Source: Trissonchulus latispiculum (taxonomy: Eukaryota; Nematoda; Enoplea; Enoplida; Ironidae). From it: a stretch of DNA of 64,000 bases. Under the pieces are notes generated by a model. That model worked only from the letters and a program-made list of their open reading frames with translations. It made no database searches and had not been told where the DNA came from. This document shows, in pieces, positions 48,493 through 60,419 of this stretch (position 1 is the first letter of the stretch; each line of letters begins with the position of its first letter). The DNA lies in contig JASAND010026764.1 of NCBI GenBank assembly GCA_030248195.1, positions 1 through 64,000 of the forward strand, written 5' to 3'. The translations under genes and the position numbers were made by a program.

Positions 48493-48680
48493 AAAGGCCA
48501 GTTCACACTAGGCAACTTTGAGGCAACTTGGTTGCCGCAACTTTGTTGCTGCAACCAAGTTGCTCCAAAGTTGACTGTATTTTGCAGTGTTAATGCACTG
48601 GCAACTATAGAGAAAAGTTGCCGCAACCTAGTTGCCGCAATCGCGCTTGGGGCAATTTCTAACGGCAACTTCGAATTTGA
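48493..48680. repeat. TTGCCGCAAC-rich repeat
   Basis: AAAGGCCAGTTCACACTAGG opens a block with repeated CAACTTTG, GGTTGCCGCAAC and CAAGTTGC motifs in both senses. It looks like a MITE; the right terminus is unclear. Confidence 0.5.
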
Positions 48681-48727
48681 TTGGCTGATTGCTGTCATGT
48701 GACCATCAGCTATTGTGGGGAAAATTG

Positions 48728-49425
48728 ATGCTTACCGAGCTGAACAACTTTTGTAAAAGATGAACTCTTGAAAATGCACACAATTACCGGAATTCAAGAA
48801 AACCAGATTTTTCGGAATTTAAATATTTACTCCAATACCCGACAATATGGGTACCATTCAAAAGCTCTAGATGAACTGAATACATTTTGTAATAGAGAAA
48901 TGAGAAAGAAATGAGCCTACATATCGGATTTCGCGTAAAACTTTCAAGCTAGAGTGGAATCCTGAATTCGTAAGTTTCGGGAAGTTGGTGCATTTTCAGA
49001 CATTGGTTCTGAGCTTTCGAATGATACCCATGTTGTGGGGTATTGGAAAACATTTTTAAAATCCGGAAAATCCGCTTTTCTCAAATTCCGAGAATTGTGC
49101 GCATTTTCAAGAGTTCATTCTATCGCAAAAGGTGTTCAGCTCGATAAGAGCTTTCGAATGATATCCACCTTGTGGGTATTGGAGACAAGTTTTTAAATCC
49201 GGAAATTTTGAAAACCCGGAATTCCGGAAATTAGGTACATTTTCGTGAAAAACTTGTAAGAGCAAAATTATGCAGCGGACCAGCTCTATTCGATCGTGAA
49301 TACAAAATTTTGATTGCGATAAAAATAAAAACTAAAAATTTTAGAACTTCCGTGAATGATACCCGGAATTCCGGATTTTTCTGGATTTTCGGAAGTTAGA
49401 TTTCCTGAGGATTCTAAATATATAT
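48728..49425. repeat. dispersed GGAATTCCGG repeat, second copy with inverted part
   Basis: 48940-49425 repeats the block at 26600-27150 in the same orientation. 48728-48900 is a shorter piece of the same repeat in reverse (GAGCTGAACAACTTTTG, GAACTCTTGAAAATGCAC), giving a foldback. Confidence 0.65.
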
Positions 49426-49501
49426 ACATTATATAGGTCACCCTCAAATGATAACTCAGGACAGCCGCTCACATTTCGGTTCCAAGACTTTTTGGTCAGA
49501 C

Positions 49502-49735
49502 TTTAGTTACAATTAACTCTTTTAACCCTTATTTGCGCATCGATGGAGTTAGCTTTAACTCTCCCGTTTTTAACTCGTTTAACTCTGCTAGCTTTTAACT
49601 CAGCGAGAGTTATAAGAGTTAAAACATGCAGAGTTAAAATTAACTCGTTGAGTGCGCGAACACAGGTTAAAATTAGTTAATTTTTGCTCGTTTAACTCTA
49701 CTCGTTTAGCTCGAGAGCGAAGAGGCCCTTTTGTA
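49502..49735. mobile_element. AGGGCCTTTTC-type MITE, rearranged copy
   Basis: It consists of TTAACTC/GAGTTAAAA blocks in both senses and ends CGAGAGCGAAGAGGCCCTT. The left terminus is degenerate. Confidence 0.5.
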
Positions 49736-51607
49736 AATTTTGTCTTCAAATTGTATTGCTTTTGTTGTTAGTTGGAGCATTTTGTAATTGAAAACTGAAT
49801 TTACTACAGCTGTCTGAATGACATCAAAACCTTTAAAGGTCAAAGACTCGGGACTTGGACTTGTGCATTTTCTAAACTTGAGGCTACACGAGAGTACGCA
49901 ATAGTCATAAGGTTACTCATAGGTGCACTATTACCCAAACAAGACCTGTGACTGTGAAAAACTAAAACTTCTCCTTCAAACATCCTATCACCTAAAAGTG
50001 TCACCTTAGTGGACAGCGGTTGAAAGTTGGCTAATTTAAGAGCACCGAGAAGGCTAAACAGGTTCCGTTAGTTATCCTGTTCTCCGTTTTCTTTGAATAA
50101 CTAGTGTATCAGTATTTGTATTTCCTGTAACAATACCGAAAACTTTCCAATTTCTCCGTCTAAATATAGCATCTTAATCTTGAGTCCTGGGTTGAGATAA
50201 TCTGACCGACATCTCTGCTGAATAAAGCAGTTACGGTTACAGTCTCACGAGTAACTTATTTTGCAGTTCTTTATCAGGAGGCTAGTTGAACTCACGTACC
50301 CTTTAGGGTTAAGACCGTTTGGGTTAAGTTAGACCAACACTAGGCCAGCTTAATCTGTAGTCCTAAGAGTAGATTTTATCTTTTCGCTGTCTGCCGCTGT
50401 AGCAATAAATAGAGCTAATAGACATCAGCCCACTTTAGAAGATTCGCAGTCTTAAATTAGCTCACCTCGTTACACATGTGCCCAAAACTGTTGCTTTTCT
50501 CAGCTTGTTTTGGTAATAGTCAGTCAGGGTATGCTGTGAACTGCAAGCTTGTTAGACCTGCGAACACATACTTTTAATACTGTCAAATTTGCTGTACCTC
50601 AGTATTTAAAAGTGTTTGTAAACGAATTGTACTGCATCTATGCTCAAACTGAGCATAATTCATCATACTACATAGAATTCTAAGGAAATTGAATTTTGGC
50701 GAAATGTGAACAACACTACAGCAATCACAGGAGATGGCAGCGTAAATAAAAACATAACTTTCTAGATTCTATGTGAAATATTGTCTTATTTGCTTAGAAT
50801 TTTGAAGCCAAAGATTAATCACAATACAATGAAACAACCACGTATGGGCTAAATACTTTGGATGTGGGCCAAATCTGGAGATCAGAACGGTTTGTGAAAT
50901 TTTGGAGTTAGATTGTTTTAATGGCATTTGCAGGGATCTTCATTTTTTGTGCCTGAGCCACACATCCTACGAGTTTCAACAGCCCTGTTTTTTCCAACTG
51001 ATAGCTATAGATAGATGTCAGATTTGAGGACTTATAAATGTCATAATATAATATATGAAATGTGTGCATTTATAGTATGCACAACTATACGTGATCTAAA
51101 ACTTCAAGAACAGTGCAGTGCTACGACCGGTTAGGCATACTGTAGGAAGGATGTCCAGTTAGTCAAAGAAAATCTTCACTTTACTGCTATATTTAATCAT
51201 CCTAGCTTTTCCAATTTTCTGCTTTGTATCTGTCAGCTAGAAAGACGAGAGAGACGTTTCTCTTCAGAAAGCCATAACATATCGAAACCAGCGGCTATGG
51301 CTGTAAAGAGACAGGCGATTTCTGGACCGAAAAGTGACATTAATCTTCTTTGATTACTAGGTGATCAAGAGGCATGGTGGATGGGGAAGCAAAATTACAC
51401 TTGTGTGACAACTCCTATGCCAGCCGGTCTCTATTAAGTTGATTGCAGGAGACCCTATTTTATTGGTGCTCTGAAATATATCAGATCACTAAGTTCAGAG
51501 CTTCAAATAGCGGTTGCTCTTCATGTTAGTCAAACCCTGTTCGCATGGAAGCAAACAAGTGTTTTTAACCTGGTCTACCTACCCTGAATTTGGTTATAGA
51601 CCTACGA

Positions 51608-54600
51608 ATGTACCCAAACTTTGCCGAATTTTTGTTTTATGGTTTTAGAAATCAAACTTCCTATTTGCTCATGCGGCTTGTCCGTTTAACTGAACTGATT
51701 GAAAGATTAGACGATTCCATTCCAAATGTGATTCCTTGGACAAAGTTTTCTATTGCCAAATGCGTTGTGTCAACGGTTACGCTGATTGCTTGTATAGCGT
51801 TTGCGGCTGCAACATGTCAAGGATTAATTTTATCATTTTGGAACGAAGACATCATAACTACATTAAAGTTTGTCAAGGTGTCATCGCAGACATTACCTAG
51901 TATTGTTGTGTGCCCGTTTTCCAGGTTCGTTTTAGTTTTCGTCTGAAATCTTGATTGCGTTTAGTTACCCGCACGAGTAGGCGGTCCCGTGACTGGCCTT
52001 CTGTTCTAAGCAAGCATGTTTTCATGGGATAAACCATTACAGACATTTTGTTATCTCCTCATATTCTAAGCGAAAGAAAAGTCTAATTTTAAGCAGTGCA
52101 AACACGCAACTCGGTTGGCTCAAATTGAAACAAACACACATGCCTGCTGCTTGAATTATGCCTAATTAAGAGAAATAGTTAATTGGGAGCCAAGATTAGC
52201 AGTACTAAAGGGAGGTTTACACTATCAAACTTTCGTCTGACTTTGTCAGATGAAGAGATTCCTCAAACAAATGTCAGACGAAATTTTCGCGTGTAAACGA
52301 CTAACTGACTCAGCTCTGAGAAGGCAATTTTTGTTGGACGAAAATGGGAATTCCGTCTGATACAGACGAAACTGACCACTCATATAGCTTCATTTCAAAA
52401 AAAACTGACGTGAAGCTACAGCAGCTGAATGAGTGGCGGCTGTGGAATTGTCAGTAGCAAACTAATTTCTTGTTTGATGGACAGTGTAAACTGCAGGTTG
52501 GATAAAAAATGTTTGCTCTGATATTTGTTCCATCTGATAAAGTCAGAAGAAAGTTTGACAGTGTAAACGCGGCTTAAATATTCGTGTTTTGGTTGAATTG
52601 CAGGCCGCGTTTGCACCATTTTTACAGCATGCTCGTATCTGATATGTAAACACAGGGTTAGCAATTAAACTACCCAAATTCGACACAATTGACTAATTAT
52701 TTTTCGAGATTTAAAACGACATTAATACATAAGATTCTTTCAAAATTTGGTGCCGGTACCAGCAGCTTAAACTCTGATTATCAGCAGTATCTTAGTATAT
52801 ATTTAGTTTCGTCTTCTGCAATTTGTCATTAACAGTTTTCTATGGTATCCAGATCCAAAATCAGATCCAATTTGTTCTGAACAAGGAACAGGACTATTTT
52901 TATAGCCTCACCAGCATAGCTTTAGCAGATAAGAAGCGCGCTGCATCCTTTCTCAGAATTTTCACTCTCTTTTCCCAGCCACAAAAGTATCAAATAATTG
53001 AGCTCATGCACCAATTAAAATGCAGCCTGCACTACTTCCACCAACCTCATATAAGACGTCTTAATGGTTTCTGTTACTGATAAAGAGATCAGGGATTTTT
53101 GGATTGCATAGTGTTTGCAACGGGCGCTCTTTTTGGGCTACAGTTTTCACATAAGATTAGTATTCTTTGAAAATGTTTGCAATCGTATTGGTTCACTTAT
53201 ATGTAATAATGCCAATCACACATTAAATATCACTTTTTTTGAAGAATACAAATTATTGCTTATTTTTGTCGTCGATAAATGCTTAATCGGTGTTGTAAAT
53301 GAAAGCTGTATATTTAGTATTCTTTTTAATTTAGATTTCGAATGGATCGTTTCCAGAGATTTATTGCCAACAATAATTTTACCAACCTTTCATTTTATGA
53401 ATTCTCTGACTCACTAACTCCGAGTTTCTTAGTGCCTTACACACTTGGCTATTTTGAAAATCCGGTACATCTTCTAATAGAGAAAGTGGATATAATGAGA
53501 ATAGTTCTGGCGGCCGTATCCAATTATTTGAAAGGAAGAAATGAAACTTTGCTGCACATCATGCGGAGCGTTGGCTATGGATGTCAAGATATTATTAAAA
53601 GTTGTAAAGTAGACGGGCGGTTGATTTCAACTGAAACCTGCTGCGATGATGACAAGCGGTACGCGACTCCTCTGGGATTTTGCCCAATGATATCTGCACA
53701 TACACAGAAGACAGTTGGAGTTAGATCAGGTATGCTTAAGCTATCAGGTATCAGGTGTTGAGGTAATAATTTTTTTTACATTTTACCATAACTATGGTAG
53801 TAATGCCAGAGATAATGTTACGAATAAATTTTCTTATTTTGGAATAGTCGCTGTTTAATACTTTCTTTTTGTTTGATTTGAAAACTAACTATAATTGTAT
53901 AAACGAAATATAATGCAACCAAGTATTATGTGAATCAGGGACTTGCAGATTGGCCCTGTTTTTACATTACAACCTGTGAACGGGTTGTAAACTTTATAAT
54001 GCGACATAGCACAAATTTGCTTATGCTATACCAATACAAACAAATATAACAAGTTTGTTGTAATAAACTTTGACTCACCGTCAAACTCGGGTTTGAAATA
54101 CCTTCCGACAAATTGCCAATATCCCTAACGTAAAATTTATTAGCTTCTCGTGACTCGAAATTACTAGGATATCAAATGGGGTGAGACCCTATACTAGGCC
54201 GACTAAGCTTTTATACATCTCACAATTACAGTAGCTCTGTCCATTTAACTTTTAGCTTTATCGGTTAAACACCCTCTCTTCAATGGCAAAACGGATATCA
54301 AAGATCATGACAACATTTTAATTTGAATTTTATTATCTAGTTGTGATTAGGCTACGCCATTACGCTATTACAACATCACCGTAAATATAGCAATCGCTCT
54401 TGATTTCATGAAATCGTACAGTTGTAACTAAAAATTGGCCTATTGTCAGAGCAACGTAATGGAAAATATCCAACTTAATAATCATCAAAGGCTGAGAATG
54501 AAGTAGCCAGATTCCTACCAAATAAAAGTATTAGGATGATTAATTTCAAATGGAAAGAGGAATTTGACTATGAAGTGTTGAAGCCATATGCAACAATGCA

Positions 54601-56334
54601 ATTTCTATAGAGGGATGATATTCATCATCAAGAATAAAAATGCAAAGAAAAACAATCAAACCAATGACCATGACCAAGACAAATCATTGAATGCAATCAA
54701 ATTCCATAAGTCAACACAACTGACAACAAATAAAACGGAAGACAGGAGTGTTCTAGAGGTTTATTACGTTTTTAGATTCCATAGATTTAGATTTTTGATT
54801 TTAGAATATTATTATTATATATAAATATAATTATTTAGAATACATTATTTAGAAAGTTTATTTAGTCACACTAAGTTTACGTAAAACTTTATTTTTTGTT
54901 CCCTTAATTCCAGGCATTGCAGCTGAATTGTTGAATCCTGTACCAACGAATCAGCCTTATGAGCTTGGTTTGCCAATGAACGAAGGATTTATTTCGTTTT
55001 TAGCGCACCCAAAGGGAGCTGTTTCTGCAGGGTACCTCCATTTGTTGCCAAACGCATACGGTTTTCAACAAATACGTGAAATACAGCGCAAAAGAGTCAA
55101 TACCAAATACAGCCGGTGTGACAGCAGAAGTGACAGCTACCAAAAATGTGTCCTCGAATGTGTTTTCAACAAGTGTCTTGAGCAATCATCAAGGCGGTAT
55201 CCTCACTGCAGTAGATGCAGACCTATGTTGTTGGCAAATCTGTCGGATGGACGCCAAACTCGTCTGTGTTTACCAGAGGATGACATCACGTGTGTCATGT
55301 TTCCGCTAGTGACATCAGAGTTTGCTCCTGGTAACGGTGAAACGCTGACTGCCGCCTGCCAAAAGGAAACATGTTACCCCAGTTGTATGGAATACACATA
55401 CGAACAGACTATGACATATTCCAAGTGAGATGCCTTACATGTAGTAGTCCAGTTATACAAAGTTTTTATATAAATTATTTTTAACATAGCAGTGAAGCTC
55501 AGTCTTTACTGCTGTTTACTCCTTTTCACTACTAGTGTTGTTGACAGGGAGAATTTTTGTCGTTACCGGTTGGCGGAATTCCGGATAGCGGCAGGTCGGC
55601 GTTTGGAGGGCTATAAAACAGCTGCTAATTAAAAGTTATTTAACGTAGGAAATTGTCAAATTTTAAGCAAAAAAATCAATCTAAAGCTCTTGACGAGGCG
55701 AATTTAGTGGTGCCGAAAATTATTCCAAATGGTTAAACTGACCGAAGGTTTTGTTGAAAACACAACTTTCGCAAACATATGGAGCCATCACATTTCGTTA
55801 GTCTAATCGATCGACTTAATTCTACGTCAGTGAATCCGCCTCAGGTTTTGCGAAATTTATGAAAATTTCCTATATAATTTCAATTGTTGATGAGCAGCTA
55901 TAATTAGCATAATTACCACATTACTTTATATCAGAATAGTCGTCTTTTCTAGGGCTATTCATTGCCAATAAAATTAACGAGACTGTGAAAATGACGCGCC
56001 TCTTCTGTAAAAACCTAGCTTAGGCGACAAAATAGTATACTAACCCAGCAATCTGTTTCACTGAGACGACCGACCGCCCTGGGTGTCCACTATTCGCCAA
56101 CAACACTACCTTTTACTTGGGCTGGAGACAGCAACATTAGGTAATATGCCGTTGAAGTAATCCTGTTTTAGGCTGATCGATTTAAAGCCTGGACAACGGA
56201 ATTTTAGCTGGAGTAGATCAATTGTACATGTTCAGTTTCTTTCTCATGAAATTGAGAAAACGGACGAATTTCTGAAATTATCACTGATGAGGGTTGTTGC
56301 CGACTGTGGTGGCATTGTTGCCGTCTGGGTTAGC
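51608..56334 (+). CDS. DEG/ENaC (pickpocket-like) sodium channel subunit, 5 exons found, C-terminal end missing
   Basis: Exons 51608-51924, 52807-52986, 53335-53729, 54914-55424 and 56172-56334 join in one frame (522 codons) with GT...AG borders. The family forms trimeric amiloride-type sodium channels in the plasma membrane, gated by ligands, acid or touch. TM1 is at about residues 48-70, followed by the conserved entry into the extracellular domain (LPSIVVCPFS). The exon 3 product has YGCQDIIKSCKVDG, matching the family's CSDMLLSCKF-type region. The exon 4 product has the Cys-rich thumb region ending ETCYPSCMEYTYEQT. Exon 5 ends in the first half of TM2 (ADCGGIVAVWVSV), just at the selectivity filter. 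The start is the first ATG in frame (51608); an acceptor at 51648 leaves room for a different 5' exon. The usual N-terminal His-Gly motif is not seen. The exon with the rest of TM2 is not securely found, so the gene may be broken or continue into DNA I cannot read. Confidence 0.85.
52209..52575. mobile_element. MITE with GTTTACACT termini, channel intron 1
   Basis: AGGGAGGTTTACACTATCAAA at the left mirrors TTTGACAGTGTAAACGCGGCTT at the right, extending inward through CTTTCGTCTGACTTTGTCAG and its reverse. The 367-bp interior has no frame. A fragment with a similar end (GCCGCGTTTGCAC) lies at 52603. Confidence 0.7.
55425..56171. other. channel intron 4
   Basis: 747 bp between GTGAGA and TTTTAG borders. 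No nested gene is seen. Confidence 0.6.
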
Positions 56335-57373
56335 GTATAGTTTTATAGTCAGTGCATAATGATTACCATAATCTTTCGGAAAACAGTATAATTTCAAAAC
56401 ACAAAAATTTGTTTGGTGTCATCGGCATTCCAATTATCTTCATGGATTTATTAAACCTAAAGTCTGACCAAAACATTTTGGAACCGAACTGCCAGCGTCT
56501 GTTGTGACAGCTCATTTAAAGTTAATCTACACAGTTTATATATTTTCAGAACCCCCAGGAGGAGAAACCACTCAACTCATAATTTACCATCTGTATTGTT
56601 CATAGTTGTTCCGGCACGTTAAACGTGCTCTGATGGGTTGGCTTAGTCATTTTTTCCGCACATTTAGTGAATGATTATTTTTTCGCGAAAAGTCCTGACG
56701 GTCGAGAATTTTGGGTCGGACATTTTATGACATCTGAAACGCCGTCAGGAATATTCGTGGCTCTTATAATATGTATAGTGTTTGACAAAAGATATACTAG
56801 TCCTAAAAGTTTGTGGCTAGAACAATAGGCCTAACATTTTGTTCTAAAAACATACGCAGTCTGGAAAGTTGGTGACTGAATGAGTTTTCACAAAAGCTCC
56901 AGACTTTTTATTCTACCGGAGGCGAAATCCTTGTTTGATATTTTATTTGATCCTTTATTAAAAATAGGTTGACCCTCGTTGCAATTGAAATCGCTTAATG
57001 TGTCTGCGAAGACACACACACAGAAACCGCACAAATCCAGCTGTGAAGCTTTTTCCAACTGGTCCAAGGGCTAAAATTTGCTATTTATGACTGAAATTTT
57101 GAAATAAGTATTTTTTGTTGGTTGTCTGAACTTCATCAATACTTCTAACATTTAAAACTAATTGAATTTTGTCTTCGTTTAGAGGGGTCAACACTGTTTC
57201 ACTGTTTCACCAAATGAACAATTAAAATCTATCCTCCCCCCTTGAACGAACTTGTAGTGCATGAAACGAAAGATGCAAACATGCAAACTAATCTACAAAT
57301 TTATGAAATTATTAACAGCTGTCGCTCAAGTTAGAAAGGTCGTAATTTAATCCTCTATGTGCTACAAGGACGG
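56335..57373. other. DNA after the last supported channel exon
   Basis: No secure exon. After the acceptor AAAAATAG near 56968, a short frame reads LTLVAIEIA and then stops. This resembles the end of a DEG/ENaC TM2, but its phase does not match the donor of exon 5. Confidence 0.3.
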
Positions 57374-58133
57374 ATTTCGATGGTTCCCTATCAAAACGTC
57401 TAAAGACAAAACGTCTAACGTTCATAACGTCTACCGACGAAACGTCTAATGACGAAACGTCTAACGACAAAACGTCTACTGACAAAACGTCTAAGTTTTC
57501 TAAAATTGTGTCACACGTTCAAAACGTCTAAACATGCCCAACTTTTGGTGATTATTTTTACTTATTTTGTATAGGTCTGGGTCAGCTTTCCTATAGGCCG
57601 CTTTGGGTATGGGTGGCAGTGCCTTGCCAAATCTTGAATTTGAAGTTCTGGCATGACATTGTCCCAAATTCACTTCTTATTTTCTGCATTAGCTTCAGAA
57701 TTCGACTAGTCATTGACTATTCACTGATTATTTACTGAATACTGATTACTGACTGTAATTAGTAAAGATGGTGCAACAGACTTCACTGATTGCTGATTAC
57801 TTATTAATTTTAAGCATACGTTCAAAAATTTCTAGAATTGAGAAGTGTAATGTAAATTGTAAATTGTAAATTTTATAAATATTTCAAGTCATTTGCACAC
57901 CCTGGCATTTGTAATGAAAGAAGTTAAATTTGGAGGCGATTTTGCTCAAATTGGTTGAGAGCCTTTTTCCTAGATTTTAACTTCCACTACACAGGTTGAC
58001 GCGCAGGATACGAGATCACTGCTTAGATTCAGATCTGACCACAGTCAGGTGTACTCAGTGGGCAAATCCGAATGGCCAACCTAGGGTTGGGGTCAACTGG
58101 GTGAGTTCGTTTCAATGAAGGAGAAATAAGAAA

Positions 58134-58210
58134 CGATTCTCTAACACGAATCGCAGAGGCGACTCTCATGCACGAGTCTGGAGAGGTAGGCAGATCCTCT
58201 AGCACGGATC
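58134..58210 (+). other. three tandem hairpins with conserved loops
   Basis: CGATTC-TCTAACAC-GAATCG, GACTC-TCATGCAC-GAGTC and GATCC-TCTAGCAC-GGATC follow one another with 7- and 14-bp spacers. The stems differ but pair perfectly; the 8-base loops are nearly the same. Compensating stems with constant loops suggest selection on structure in RNA or single-stranded DNA. No family is recognised. Confidence 0.5.
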
Positions 58211-59400
58211 CGGTTTGGGGCCGTGTTACACACTTAGTGCTGGGGAAATCCGAAACACAATAGCTTTCCTGTGAAGTGTACTATTTATTCTCAGAAATTA
58301 TATATAACAAGCGTAAATGGATAGAGATACTACAGAAGGAAGCAGGCACAAGTAGACGTACAGATATTACAAAGTTTAAGGTTTCAATTACAAAACTGCA
58401 TTGTCGGGATAATCAGAATATAATACAGTGACTACAGGAAAATGAGTTTAGATAAGACAGAATTATTACTCAGCTGTTACTATATATATTGCTGTTATTG
58501 CCAGAAGTATTATTTTACCTGCTCAGGCTCCTCTTACAATTAATGATAAGTAGAGTGATTGCGTGTGTGATAGACTTATACGTTAAACAGCTCGAGAGGA
58601 CGGTTTTACTGATGACTCTACTCAGACTCCGAATTATTCCATTATAAACAAAACTGAACGAGTCATGTTACCACCATGCTAATAATTGAACAAATTATAA
58701 TGCTACAGGGGATTCGAGTTTTCGGATACGTTGTGCAGTCTCCAAGTAACGACTCACACGCAACCTTTCCTGTCTTTTGGATGAGAGAGTTCCGTCCCTG
58801 AAAGGAAGATTACAGTTACTGGCTGAGAGGGTGTCGGTATGGCAGAAATGTAACTGGGGTAAGAGAGTTCCGGGCCCTAGATATATATAATTGAACAAAT
58901 TAATCGATGAGGCTTTAGTTGTCTTTAGTGATGTCTCCTGAAGTCGAGCATAAGTACAACGAGCAAAGAGATTTCAATAGCAGAAAGGATTCGGCATACA
59001 TTTTCGGCTGATTTGAGAGTCTGTCAAAACGTTAGTCAAAAATGAGTTACGACAGACTTCTGGTTTTAGGTCTAGTTCACCACTTTGACTTGAGGTAATG
59101 CTCGCTTCTAATCGCTGCTACTGCTGGGTTTGTCCGCCAAACTATGAGAACCAATACCTTACTGGTATGAGACTGATACAAGAGTTCAACAACCGGCTGT
59201 GGTCCACTTGACAATCACAGGTTCAAACCACTGACAGAGCTACAGAACGGTGGCACCAGGCAAGACTACAAGATGGATGGATCAACTCTAATTCCTGAAG
59301 GATACTGGGTCCTGCAACAGATTGCGGACGGATCCAAGCAAGGCGCGGTGGCGGCAGTACCTGAATCAAATGCGTTAAAACCCATTAGATACAAGAATGT

Positions 59401-59452
59401 TTGGGGAATCGAACCCCTGCAGTTATTATCCTAACTAGATGGCTCTGCTGAA
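59401..59452 (-). pseudogene. tRNA-like segment (possible SINE head)
   Basis: On the minus strand AGAGCCATCTAGTTAGGAT resembles the D-arm/A box and GCAGGGGTTCGATTCCCC is a complete T-arm with B box. The anticodon arm between them is shortened, so it is not a functional tRNA. It could be a SINE head within the large TIR element. Confidence 0.5.
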
Positions 59453-59861
59453 CTTGTTTTGAACTTTGTGCGTTCGAATGTAAAATACTTTGATTAGCGT
59501 TTTTGTTACAAACTCAAGTTTTGCGCAATTTAAGCGCATTTTGATGAATCGGAAACTGTATTTGGATTAAACTTGCTTTAAATTGCAAGTTTGGTTTAAC
59601 AATGCGGTAAAACTTGAAATTTAGTGATATTTAAACTGTTCGTGACATGAACTGAATATGATTAATTTAAACGTAATGTTTTATGCTGAACCACTCCAAA
59701 ATAGCATAGGTGAACGCGTTTTTATCATAGAATTGCGAACCTGGACGCTAGATTAACTAATTGATTAGCAACGAGTATAATTGCAGCTTTTTGACTATAA
59801 AACATCATGAGACATTCACCATTGGGTGTAATCCGGCAGATATACATATTTAAGCTGGGCG

Positions 59862-59986
59862 AACCGAGCCGAGCCGAGCAGAGCCGAGCAGAGCCCAGTC
59901 GAGTCGAGCCGAGAAGAGCCGAACCGAGCCGAGCCGAGCCGAGCCGAGCCGAGTCGAGTCGAATCGAGCCGAGCCGACTAGAGCCG
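59862..59986. repeat. GAGCC pentamer minisatellite
   Basis: About 125 bp of GAGCC/GAGCA/GAGTC pentamers. Frames across it encode Glu/Pro/Ser/Arg repeats and are not a gene. Confidence 0.9.
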
Positions 59987-60419
59987 GTGGAAGATTGTAG
60001 TTTAGAATAGAGGTTTGAGTTGAGTTTAACCTAGGTGCGTGATGCATTCGCGTTGCGTTAAGTGTGCGGAATAGCGGGTGCTTGCTGCGTTGGTGTAAAA
60101 GTCTGATAGTTGAGAACTTTAGTTGAAAAGGTTAGGGAGGTTTGAATGGAACTTTAAGTTAAATTGAGCCATAAGTTGGGATAATAATTGCCAAGCAATT
60201 ATTATGGACAGAATTACTAAAAAACAACTGAGTAATTAAGGGAAGGCCGGTAACTTCCATTTTAACGACTTAGAAATAAAGAAATCTAATCACAATGTAT
60301 AAAGAGAATAATTAACTGCTGGTATAGCTTTTAAGTTTTAACCTACGTTTTGAATCCGGCATTAAATGCTAGAAAGACAATTTGTACGAAACAATTGAAT
60401 TGTCACGCCATGGAATTTA

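Larger units (their letters stand above)
44314..51607. other. 7.3 kb without a recognised gene
   Basis: It holds MITEs and repeats listed separately and much AT-rich DNA. A pyrimidine- and GC-richer stretch at 45640-45975 stands out but gives no recognised protein. Short open stretches at 44390-44668 and 46901-47068 could be isolated exons (the latter follows a good acceptor, TTTTTCCAG), yet neither matches a family I know or joins to anything. Confidence 0.4.

Noticed and set aside
52823..53080. 85-codon frame starting at TTG as a separate gene
   Set aside because: It is exon 2 of the DEG/ENaC gene extended past its donor site at 52987.
59807..60047. Ser/Arg/Glu-rich frames on both strands
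   Set aside because: Produced by the GAGCC pentamer minisatellite.
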